This document shows, piece after piece, positions 38,344 to 48,246 of a DNA stretch of 64,000 bases (position 1 is the stretch's first letter; each line of letters starts with the position of its first letter). The notes beneath the pieces are model-generated. The model had not been told where the DNA came from and ran no database searches. It saw only the letters and a list, made by a program, of their open reading frames with translations. The stretch comes from Artocarpus heterophyllus (taxonomy: Eukaryota > Streptophyta > Magnoliopsida > Rosales > Moraceae). Position numbers and translations under genes: made by a program. The stretch covers positions 12,058,776 through 12,122,775 of the forward strand of contig CM046335.1 of NCBI GenBank assembly GCA_025403435.1, written 5' to 3'.

Positions 38344-40317
38344 TGTGACACCCGTTATTCTCCTAACGGGTATTGAGGTAATTAAATTAATTTTTAATGT
38401 ATAAAAAAAAATTGCTTTATTTAAATTTATTTTATAATATTTATTTTTATCTATTTTTAAATTTTCTAAAATTCTCCTATATTTATTTAGTATGATTACT
38501 AAAAAGTATTAGAACTTCTAATAAATCTCAAAAATGTCATATTGGCATTATGTGTGTTAAAGTCTTTAGATGAGACATAAGGATATATTTTCCAACTACT
38601 CTTGACCCTTATTTTCTTTATTTCCTCCGTGACATGCTTCAACATGTCTCCTCTATAATTGTTTCTATCACTTCTCTTCAAAGACTTCATCTTTTCTTCC
38701 TTTCTCTTCCACGGTTCCCACACTCTTCTTCTTATTTCTTTGCTGAAGCAAAATACTTAGAGAACTTCTTCAAGGCAGCCATAAAAATCAGCCACGATCA
38801 CCTCCATTTGAGCAAGAATTTCAGTCATACCGAACTAAAGGAACCTGTTTTGAAGCCATTTCAAGCTTCCAACTAACCATAATCCGAGGTTAGAATCTTA
38901 TGAACAAATTTAGTCTTTCATTTATAAATTTTCTTTTATACTAAAGGATTATTCAAATTTGCGTTCTTAAACCTAAGTATATGTTTGTTGCTATTTTGGA
39001 GCATATGTATGAAGTCTAAGTGTATATGCCCTAGACAGAAAATTTATATTGTTAAACTTTATAATACCTCTATGGGCAGTGGTTATTTCTTGAAATTCTA
39101 AGATTAAATTAAAATAAATTTTATGAATGTAGTTGTATGTTGTGCTTTAGTTTTAATTGTCCTTATGCACGCCTTAGGATCAAGGGAGTATGGAGCTAAC
39201 GTTAACTGATTCCAGGATTAAAAGATTGTTGATAAGCTTGAAAGGTAGGGATTCTATTACTCATCTTTTGTGAGGTTTTTATAGAATTAAAATTGATTGT
39301 TTTGCCGCAATATATATATCTCTATGTTGAACTGATATTATATGATTATCACATATGAAACTATGACATGGACTCGTCTTGTATTGTACGGCGAGGAACA
39401 TAATGAATTGACACATGTTATAAATTGAGAAGCATGGTTAGGAAAACTAACTCTATTAATAATGATTCAATATAGAGAAATTGTGAGACATGAAGAGGGC
39501 GACGGTTACGTCCTTGGGCATGAATACCCTAAAAGGTAAAATAGGGGGAAGGCGATGACGCTTCCTTGGGTTGAAAGTCCCAGAACACACTGTACAGGAA
39601 TCGACTTGGTGAGGACTCGGGGCTTGATGTCCCCTCACCGGAACACCCTTGGAATGTTTATAGGGTGATCAAGTGCGCCCATTTGGGTTTCGATGAGTTG
39701 AGTGATACTCAATTTAACATGGATACCTAGGAACAATGATAATTGGTAATATTTGTATAAATGTGTAATTATGACACTTGGTAATGATTAACTATGGTAT
39801 CCATAAGATGTGATCATAATAAACCTCATAATCTGGAATATGATGTAACTTATTAACCATGCAGGTTTTAATGTGGTAATGATAAAAACCTAAAGGTGAG
39901 TAATGGTTTTCTCTACTGAGCATAGTGTTGCTCATTCCCTTATGTTTATATCTTTTCAGGACTCACTAAGTGTGAGGTGGCTACGAGAAATATAGTTGAG
40001 GAAGTGATGTAGCTATATTACATTGGGACTGCTTCAATTGTTGAGAATGTTCTTCATGATAATGTAAGCATCAATTGTTACTTTCTGTGACTGTATTACA
40101 ATGTGTTGAGGGTTAAAATGATGATAACAACAGTTTATATTATTAAATTTAAGGTGCTACATTAAAACTGTGGTTTAATTGTCGTTTATATTTTTTTTTT
40201 TGAGTTGAGAGTTTTCATTTAAGTCCCGGGCAAATTTTATTTTTAAGGTTTTACTTTTATTATTTATTTTTATTTTATCTCATTAAAAACTGTTAACCCC
40301 CACATAGGGGCGTTACA
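38344..40317 (+). repeat. 5' LTR of the inner gypsy-type element
   Basis: 1974 bp from TGTGACACCC to CGTTACA, nearly identical to 44570-46542. Differences include a C/T in TTGCTTTATTT, an (AT)n length change near 39310, and several substitutions around 39640-39680. Open frames inside are repeated identically in the 3' LTR and are not genes. Confidence 0.95.
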
Positions 40318-41805
40318 GAATTTTTGGTATCAGAGCCTAGGTTCGGTTAACCTAGGGAGTGTAGCACCACTTTAAAAAAATATATTTTTGAGATGGTTTT
40401 GAAGTTGAATTTTCATTGTCATCATCAAAATGAACCTTCACATTGATTTATACAGTCTAGAAGGATGTAACATGGAAAGGCCATAGAATGAAAATATCAA
40501 TAGTTATATGAGTACAATAATTATATAGAAGGAAAGTATTAATAGTTATGAGGGAATGATAATTATATGGAATGAGTTTATAAGTAGATTGCTTATGAGA
40601 GATTCGTACAATATTAGGATCTATAAGCATATCTAATTCGTATAAACGATGAGAAATTCGTATAGATACGAGGATTTAAAAGCCTTTTGTCTCGTGAAAA
40701 ACAATAAGAAATATAAGGCTTGATTTATTGATTTTAAAGTTTGGCATAGATATGCCAAATTTTTCGTAATTGATTCAAACCTAAGTAATGATTATGTGTG
40801 GATTCGATGGAGCACATAAGTGTTAATGTCTTTTCTTAAAAGTTCTATATATTTGAGGAATATGATATAAGTTGGGAATCATGGTATTGAATCTTGAGAG
40901 AGATAAATGTTAGACTTTTGGTCTGTTGAGACTGTGTAAAGTCTAGAATACATGAATCTCAAAATTGGAATATTTTGTTACGTACATTGTATTTAAGTGT
41001 ATCAGTGAATCTTTTGGTTACCTAAGGTTTTGTTATATGAGGAAATTGTATATTGTATAAGTAGAATTGTGGGGATTGTAGATGTTCATAAGTAGTAACA
41101 TCTAGTGTCTTTGTTCATTGATATGGTCTACGTTGGAAGACGTAAATCGTATTGATTTCAAGGTTAGTCGCATTCTAAACCCTTGGTAGTAATGATGATG
41201 AATCCATTGATAGATGTTGAGTATTAGGAATAACATATGGGTGTATGTATTGTTCAATAAAGTTTTGATTAAAACAAAATCATTTGAGTTGCTGGAAGAT
41301 TGTGTTGTTATGAAATGATTTTAAATATCATTCAGGAAGATCCTTGTTGTCGTTAAATTAGATTTGTTGTTTATAGTTAACTTTATCTATAGTGGGCTTT
41401 GAATTGGGTTTAAGATTCATACGAATTGGTTTTCAATTTTATGTTTGTTATTTAACTCGTTCTAAATGTGTTAAGGCCGAAACAACCTGACCATTTTCAA
41501 CTAAGAACATTTGGGCCTAGTTCAAATCTTAAATCAGTTTGATTCACACTGTCTCTCCCACGTGGTCTCTATACGTGTCATATACAGTGGTTTAATCATT
41601 GTTTACATATACGTTTACTGTGCATAGGAGCTTATTTCTCTGAGTTCACTTTTTCTCTCTTAATTTGTTATTTTCTCTCTAAATCGCAAATCCACTTCTT
41701 TTTCATTAGAAATTCTTCTTTTCCTCTAAAAGAAGAAGGAATTCTAGGATTCTGCAATTTACTATCTTAATTTTTCCTTTCTATTTACTCTTCTTTCATC
41801 TCATC
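40318..41805 (+). promoter_or_regulatory. Leader of the inner element, upstream of the Cys-rich ORF
   Basis: A non-coding leader of about 1.5 kb. It starts with the primer-binding site (40325-40336) and shows no gag similarity. The last ~190 bp (about 41610-41805) changes to a pyrimidine-rich, TTCTCTCT-laden sequence ending CTTTCATCTCATC just before the ATG at 41806, resembling the 5' untranslated leader of a plant gene. Possible TATA-like strings (CATATAC) lie at about 41579-41610. An internal promoter is inferred, not shown. Confidence 0.45.
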
Positions 41806-42327
41806 ATGGACCCAAAGTACCAACACATGAGAAAGTATTTCCCATCACTCTCCCAAAAGATTCTCAGAAAGAAATATAAGGCTAGAATTACTCGGTTGTG
41901 GATTCTTATGCGTTTTGGCATCCCTTGTGATGTGAGAATGTTGATAGAGGGGAAGATCCGTCCGAGTGACTTTAGTCAAGATGTCGGTTTACCAGGAACA
42001 GGTACCAGTCGTAGTGCAATGAAAAGAAGAGCCCGTGCCATCGTGGTCGCTTGTAACAAATGTGGAAGACAAAATTGTAACGGTAAATGTACTTCACCTG
42101 GTTATATGTCTACGAATAGAGAGGATAAAATAAGGTTTTGTAGGGATGGACTTTCAAAGGAGAACTTGGATAGCATCCATCCTCCTCTCCACGGTCACCC
42201 TAGTGGATATGTTCAAGGAGCTATTTTTAAACTCTGGCCTAAATTTTATACAGAAAGACAACGCCTTAGGAATATGGTATTTCTAGATCCTGTTTGTCAA
42301 GCCATAAGAAAACTGGATGGGGAATAA
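41806..42327 (+). CDS. Cys-rich, basic, carlavirus NABP-like protein
   Basis: An intact intronless 173-aa ORF inside the inner retroelement. N-terminal residues 20-50 are basic with helical character (RKKYKARITRLWILMRFGIP, then DVRMLIEGK). The core is GTGTSRSAMKRRARAI (64-79), an arginine-rich patch, directly followed by four cysteines C83, C86, C91 and C95 (CNKCGRQNCNGKC), a probable zinc-binding knuckle. A G-x-G-x-S/R, basic patch, CxxC order preceded by a 'GIP.DV' segment is what I know from the nucleic-acid-binding proteins of carlaviruses and related flexiviruses, which bind nucleic acid and in some cases act as suppressors or transcription factors. The C-terminal 75 residues resemble nothing I recognise. 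The viral link is inferred from motif order. A host zinc-finger origin is the alternative. Confidence 0.62.
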   Translation: MDPKYQHMRKYFPSLSQKILRKKYKARITRLWILMRFGIPCDVRMLIEGKIRPSDFSQDVGLPGTGTSRSAMKRRARAIVVACNKCGRQNCNGKCTSPGYMSTNREDKIRFCRDGLSKENLDSIHPPLHGHPSGYVQGAIFKLWPKFYTERQRLRNMVFLDPVCQAIRKLDGE

Positions 42328-42970
42328 GTCATCGCCCTATAAAGGTTATTTAGTCTTTACTTATTTGAAGCAATTTTAGCTGATGTTCAACAGTTTGTGT
42401 TTTTCTTTTACTCAGAATATTTGCTTTTGTGTTTGAAATAATTGTGATTATTAGATTGATACAGTAAGTGTTAATATCTTATTTAATTTATGATTTTCTT
42501 AAATATATATATAATAAAATATATTATCTTATCAGACACGTCACATACGGTACAGTAATATGTTTGAATTTTGAAAAGCTTATCCAGATATTTCAAGATT
42601 TGTGTCTCAAATTTCAAAAGTTCTACAGTATTTGTCGTTTATATTAAATTTCTAGACTTGGTGTATATTTGTCAAAAAGTCTACAGTTGTGTCATGAGGG
42701 TCTTCTGTCGAATTGTTCTCAATTGTCAAAAGTTATACAATTAGAGTCTAATCTTTTTCAAAAAGTGAATCAGATTTTCTGTAAACTATCAATCACCTTA
42801 TCTTACTTTCTTATCCGCACAAGATTTTGTTTAAATCTTTGGATTACCTTTTCATTACCTACTCGTCTATCTCTTTAGCCCTTTTTGTATATTTCTCATC
42901 TTTAAAATCTCATGTAGAACCCGAAGTCTAAGTGGAGCAGACATTAAGCAACCACTTCTATAAACCAAAT
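42328..42970 (+). other. Spacer between the two cargo ORFs
   Basis: 643 bp, AT-rich, no ORF of note, and no splice signals that would clearly join the two ORFs. The end, from about 42800, is again pyrimidine-rich (CTTTTCATTACC, CTCGTCTATCTC), similar in style to the leader before the first ORF. Confidence 0.5.
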
Positions 42971-43621
42971 ATGTCTACCTCCCAATCCACGAAGAAAATA
43001 AAGAATGTCTGTGTCTTTTGTGGTTCCAGCCTTGGAAAAGATAAAGCTTATTTAGAAGCTGCAAATCACTTAGGGCAAGTCCTAGCACGCAAGAAGATTA
43101 ACATAATCTATGGGGGTGGTAGTATAAAAATGATGGTAAATATGGCACTAGCAGCTAGGTCTAGCGACGCTACTGATGTAAGAATTTGGCCTCATATTCC
43201 AGTTGAAGGAAACCTTTGTAAGGAAGCCATAGGTAAGGGAGAAGGAGTCAGGAGTATCCCTAAAAATTTTAAAGACATAATCTATAATTCTGATGCTTTT
43301 ATAGCATTACCTGGTGGTCTAGGTACTCTTGAGGAAATATTTATAGTTGCTTGTGGGCAATTGTTGGGCTTTTATTCCAAACCTTTGGGACTGCTGAACG
43401 TAAAGGGTTTTTATGACGGTCTTTTGAAATTTCTAGATTACGCTGTGGAAGAAAACATCACTACAGAATCGGAGAGACAAATCCTTGTCACTGCTTCAAC
43501 AGCTGAGGAATTGATAGATAAAATGCAAATCATACATCCAGAATCCGACACTGCAACATCCAAGCTTGAATGGGAAAGGGAAAGCCGGGAGCGGCCAATT
43601 GATTTGAATCTCCATCTGTAA
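42971..43621 (+). CDS. LOG: LOG-like (LONELY GUY) phosphoribohydrolase homologue
   Basis: An intact intronless ORF of 216 aa from the ATG at 42971 (the frame extends upstream to a GTG at 42932). LOG enzymes hydrolyse cytokinin riboside 5'-monophosphates to active cytokinins; family length is ~210-230 aa. Landmarks in order: VCVFCGSS (13-20), YGGGSIKMM (47-55), DAFIALPGGLGTLEE (108-122), KPLGLLNVKGFYDGLL (137-152), and a C-terminal helix with ASTAEELIDKM. Oddities: the usual GGGSxGLMG loop is GGGSIKMMV, PGGYGT is PGGLGT, and the segment normally carrying the catalytic Arg (M-H-x-R-K) reads IPKNF, placing Asn99 at the Arg position. The PGGxGTxEE Glu is kept. It may be catalytically weak, altered or non-catalytic. 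Plant LOG genes have several introns, so an intronless copy inside a retroelement suggests capture through an mRNA. Confidence 0.85.
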   Translation: MSTSQSTKKIKNVCVFCGSSLGKDKAYLEAANHLGQVLARKKINIIYGGGSIKMMVNMALAARSSDATDVRIWPHIPVEGNLCKEAIGKGEGVRSIPKNFKDIIYNSDAFIALPGGLGTLEEIFIVACGQLLGFYSKPLGLLNVKGFYDGLLKFLDYAVEENITTESERQILVTASTAEELIDKMQIIHPESDTATSKLEWERESRERPIDLNLHL

Positions 43622-44569
43622 TCTTTTTGTTTTATCTTTGGCATGTAGGCATGTGTGTCCGTATTTCGTGTGTTACGAATAACCGTTTGCCTTGTATTAT
43701 GTGTTTCTTGTGGTACGTCGTTGTTAAATCTTTTAGATTCATTGAGCCTAATGCCGGGATGGCTGGATACGGAGTACTTGATGCTCTCGAAACGCATCTT
43801 TCTTAAGGTCCGATCTTTTGTTTATCGATGTTTTTGTATCCTCTAAGCATGCATGATATGGATAGCTGGTATACGGAGTGCCTTGTACTCTCGAAACGTA
43901 TCCGCATCATGTTTGTAATGTGTAATATTCTGTTAATATTATGTGGAAGTACCAAAGTCAGTTATGGGGATATTCCATATGAGTATATTATTTGGATTGA
44001 ATGTTTGTGTCATGAGGATAGCTGTTTAATGAAAAATATGTCGGGTATGTTTGCAACTCTGAGATTCCGTTTAATATCTCTATGAATAAGTTTAATGTAT
44101 GGTTTTGAATATAAGTGTTTGTGATATATGTTTTATGATTATGTTTTAGTTTATTAGTTGAGGTATGAAATCAAATATATTTGACTTTTCCTTACTCAAA
44201 AAGGAAAAGGAACCTAAAGATGAAGTATATAAAATTTCTCTGGCAATCTCCTTAAATGTGATTGTAAATCACAGTCCATGGACAATGAAGGACTGGAATC
44301 ATGATATGGTCAATATGTATGCCTGATCAGATTCTTAGACTATTATATGGTGTTATAAGTTGAAACTCGTCAGAAATACTCTCATTGAGGGATTTAGGAG
44401 TAAGATTTATTATGCAAGTAAATGAGTGGAGATACGATAACTTAAATTTGGAGGACAAACAACATTAACGGTTTAGACTCGGAATTGGAATCATAATGGA
44501 ATTAAAATTTTTACTAATATTGCTAGAATTGAAATTTCGAGGACGAAATTTCTTTAAGGGGGGTAGAGC
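43622..44569 (+). other. 3' non-coding region with hairpin pair, then polypurine tract
   Basis: It contains two imperfect copies of a ~39-bp unit (43761-43798 and 43864-43902), each able to fold through GGATACG/CGTATCC-like arms. A third possible stem (TATTTCG...CGAATA) lies at about 43661-43681. The far end carries the polypurine tract TTTAAGGGGGGTAGAG (about 44553-44568) that primes plus-strand synthesis. No protein similarity seen. Confidence 0.55.
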
Positions 44570-46542
44570 TGTGACACCCGTTATTCTCCAACGGGTATTG
44601 AGGTAATTAAATTAATTTTTAATGTATAAAAAAAAATTGCTTCATTTAAATTTATTTTATAATATTTATTTTTATCTATTTTTAAATTTTCTAAAATTCT
44701 CCTATATTTATTTAGTATGATTACTAAAAAGTATTAGAACTTCTAATAAATCTCAAAAATGTCATATTGGCATTATGTGTGTTAAAGTCTTTAGATGAGA
44801 CATAAGGATATATTTTCCAACTACTCTTGACCCTTATTTTCTTTATTTCCTCCGTGACATGCTTCAACATGTCTCCTCTATAATTGTTTCTATCACTTCT
44901 CTTCAAAGACTTCATCTTTTCTTCCTTTCTCTTCCACGGTTCCCACACTCTTCTTCTTATTTCTTTGCTGAAGCAAAATACTTAGAGAACTTCTTCAAGG
45001 CAGCCATAAAAATCAGCCACGATCACCTCCATTTGAGCAAGAATTTCAGTCATACCGAACTAAAGGAACCTGTTTTGAAGCCATTTCAAGCTTCCAACTA
45101 ACCATAATCCGAGGTTAGAATCTTATGAACAAATTTAGTCTTTCATTTATAAATTTTCTTTTATACTAAAGGATTATTCAAATTTGCGTTCTTAAACCTA
45201 AGTATATGTTTGTTGCTATTTTGGAGCATATGTATGAAGTCTAAGTGTATATGCCCTAGATAGAAAATTTATATTGTTAAACTTTATAATACCTCTATGG
45301 GCAGTGGTTATTTCTTGAAATTCTAAGATTAAATTAAAATAAATTTTATGAATGTAGTTGTATGTTGTGCTTTAGTTTTAATTGTCCTTATGCACGCCTT
45401 AGGATCAAGGGAGTATGGAGCTAACGTTAACTGATTCCAGGATTAAAAGATTGTTGATAAGCTTGAAAGGTAGGGATTCTATTACTCATCTTTTGTGAGG
45501 TTTTTATAGAATTAAAATTGATTGTTTTGCCGCAATATATATATATCTATGTTGAACTGATATTATATGATTATCACATATGAAACTATGACATGGACTC
45601 GTCTTGTATTGTACGGCGAGGAACATAATGAATTGACACATGTTATAAATTGAGAAGCATGGTTAGGAAAACTAACTCTATTAATAATGATTCAATATAG
45701 AGAAATTGTGAGACATGAAGAGGGCGACGGTTACGTCCTTGGGCATGAATACCCTAAAAGGTAAAATAAGGGGAAGGCGATGACGCTTCCTTGGGTTGAA
45801 AGTCCCAGAACACACTGTACAGGAATCGACTTGGTGAGGACTCGGGGCTTGATGTCCCCTCACCGAAACACCCTTGGAATGTTTAGAGGGTAATCAAGAG
45901 CGCCCATTTGGGTTTTGATGAGTTGAGTGATACTCAATTTAACATGGATACCTAGGAACAATGATAATTGGTAATATTTGTATAAATGTGTAATTATGAC
46001 ACTTGGTAATGATTAACTATGGTATCCATAAGATGTGATCATAATAAACCTCATAATCTGGAATATGATGTAACTTATTAACCATGCAGGTTTTAATGTG
46101 GTAATGATAAAAACCTAAAGGTGAGTAATGGCTTTCTCTACTGAGCATAGTGTTGCTCATTCCCTTATGTTTATATCTTTTCAGGACTCACTAAGTGTGA
46201 GGTGGCTACGAGAAATATAGTTGAGGAAGTGATGTAGCTATATTACATTGGGATTGCTTCAATTGTTGAGAATGTTCTTCATGATAATGTAAGCATCAAT
46301 TGTTACTTTCTGTGACTGTATTACAATGTGTTGAGGGTTAAAATGATGATGACAACAGTTTATATTATTAAATTTAAGGTGCTACATTAAAACTGTGGTT
46401 TAATTGTCGTTTATATTTTTATTTTTGAGTTGAGAGTTTTCATTTAAGTCCCGGGCAAATTTTATTTTTAAGGTTTTACTTTTATTATTTATTTTTATTT
46501 TATCTCATTAAAAACTGTTAACCCCCACATAGGGGCGTTACA
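44570..46542 (+). repeat. 3' LTR of the inner gypsy-type element
   Basis: 1973 bp, from TGTGACACCC to GGCGTTACA, followed by the target duplication GGTCG at 46543-46547. Nearly identical to 38344-40317. Confidence 0.95.
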
Positions 46543-46983
46543 GGTCGGTAGGCCAATCTTTTCGATCAGTAGGCCGATGAAGCATGACCGACAGGCCGAT
46601 CACCCAAATCGGCCTGCCGACCGAGAACTTAAAAATTTCCAGAAAATGTGCAATTTTTGAAGTACAGTTTTAATTTTATTTATGAGACGATTCTGAGAAA
46701 CATTAAATTTGGATATGACTAGAAGTATGAAGTATTTGATTCATACAGGATTGAAGGCTTGAAGATGAAAATTACATGAAAAATGATACAACTTGAGGAT
46801 TCAAGGATGAAGAATCGATATATGTCTCGATTATTCTCTTGTAAACTTAGTTTTCTATTCTCTAGGGTGGAACCATAATATTTCGGTAATTATTATTTTG
46901 CTTGTAGCTTTGCTTGTCTGCATTATAATATGATTTGCCATGTATATTGATAACATGTCAAATAGAATAGGAAGTGCCGCTCA
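46543..46983 (+). other. Copia leader, part 2, with dyad cluster
   Basis: Resumes the copia leader after the inner element. Within 46543-46625 there are five further TCGG/CCGA motifs (GGTCGGTAGGCC, CAGTAGGCCGATG, GACCGACAGGCCGATC, ATCGGCCTGCCGACCG). The first hAT element begins at 46984. Confidence 0.7.
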
Positions 46984-47808
46984 TAGGGATGAACGGCGGG
47001 CGGTTTAATGGTTTTTGGGCGGGTGAGGTGCAGTTTTTTTGGATGGCAGGTTGGCGATTAACCAACCCGCAAACCGCCCACCACATGGCGGGTGGTTTCA
47101 GTTTGATTTTGGGTGGTTACGGGCGGGTTGAGGCGGTTTAGGCCTATGCTATTGTCCAATGTAATTTTTAGGACCTTTTTTTTAGAAAGTGAAGAAAATT
47201 TGTAGAAAATATAAGATGATAATACATAAAGCATTCCCAACAAGTTTGATGCTTAAAGACAATGACCATATTCAAAAGTACAAATTAAGAAACATAATCA
47301 TTCACTGCAACAAGAAACATCAACTACAGATGAAGTGATGAACAAAGTCAAGAGTCCATAAAGATTAAAGCCTATTCACTGGGTTCAAAAATAATAGAAT
47401 GCTACAAATAAAATGATGAACAAAGTCAAGTGTTCTTTTTCTTTTAGGGCTTTCTCTACTAACTTATTTGATTTGAATTTTGATTACTTCACAAAATAAA
47501 AGAAGAATTTCCAATTTTTAATATGTCAAGAGCCAGCCGAGCCAGTGCTTGGAGTGTTGGATTGTTCAATCATCTCTAAAATAAGAACAAAATCAAATAA
47601 ATGATAAGTTTTTTTTAAAATATATAGGCAGACGGGTGCGGGTTGAACCCGCCCTAAAAAACTTAAAACCAAGCCCGCCCATCGAATATATTGGTAGGTG
47701 GGTGAACCCGCCCACCAGTGGGTTGCTAACGTAAACTTGCTTTTTTCGAGATGGGCAGGTGTTGGCGTGGGCGATTGGCGGGTGTGGGGTGATTTTTGTA
47801 CAGCCCTA
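46984..47808 (+). mobile_element. Non-autonomous hAT element, copy 1
   Basis: 825 bp with an exact 8-bp target duplication GCCGCTCA (46976-46983 and 47809-47816). The terminal repeats are TAGGGATGAACGG on the left and TAGGGCTGTACAA (reverse complement) on the right. Subterminal regions are full of GGCGGGCGG/CCGCCC motifs. There is no transposase. This matches the hAT pattern (8-bp duplication, TAGGG-type ends). Confidence 0.88.
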
Positions 47809-47816
47809 GCCGCTCA

Positions 47817-48246
47817 TATTAAAATTATTCAAGCACAATTTTAAAATAAAACCTTGATTTCAAAAGATTGAGTGGGAGAAGGTTTTCGAAGAGAGAACCT
47901 AAGGCCTCCATCGTTGGTCCATAGGAAGAATATGGTGGTCTCGACCCCTAGGAAGGGATTTCTATCATGTACCAGATTGGATCTCTGAGAGGATAAGATA
48001 TTTTAGCATGATTTATGGTTACACACCCCTAGGTGGTGATTATAAATCATGGATAAAATATTGAAACAATGGTTATACACTCACGTTAATTTTATTATTA
48101 ACCTCCCCTAGGAGCTCTGTTAATAAAATTAATGGCCAAAAAAATGATTATTAATATATGCTGGATCAGACGGGTCTTGGATGGCATATATTAATCAGGA
48201 GGGGATCCGTGTTCCTGATTGAATTTGGCATGACTCCCCTAGGAGC
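47817..48246 (+). other. Copia leader, part 3, with CCCCTAGG repeats
   Basis: Non-coding leader with the octamer CCCCTAGG at 47945, 48026, 48105 and 48236, the first three spaced about 80 bp apart. CCTAGG is palindromic. It is bounded by the two hAT elements. Confidence 0.6.

Larger units (their letters stand above)
38344..46542 (+). mobile_element. Non-autonomous gypsy-type element carrying two ORFs
   Basis: 8199 bp with LTRs 38344-40317 and 44570-46542 and an exact target duplication GGTCG (38339-38343 and 46543-46547). LTR ends are TGTGACACCC and GGCGTTACA. The primer site TGGTATCAGAGC (initiator Met tRNA) is at 40325-40336. The sequence just before the 3' LTR, GAGGACGAAATTTC then TTTAAGGGGGG, is typical of Del/Tekay chromoviruses. 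The 4.25-kb interior has no gag, protease, RT, RNase H or integrase. It holds a cysteine-rich ORF (41806-42327) and a LOG-like ORF (42971-43621), both in the sense direction. Mobilisation would need enzymes from an autonomous relative. The LTRs differ at only about 14 positions by eye, so insertion was recent compared with the host copia element. Confidence 0.93.

Noticed and set aside
38499..38876. Opposed open frames repeated at 44724-45101
   Set aside because: These are the same LTR sequence in two copies, not duplicated genes.
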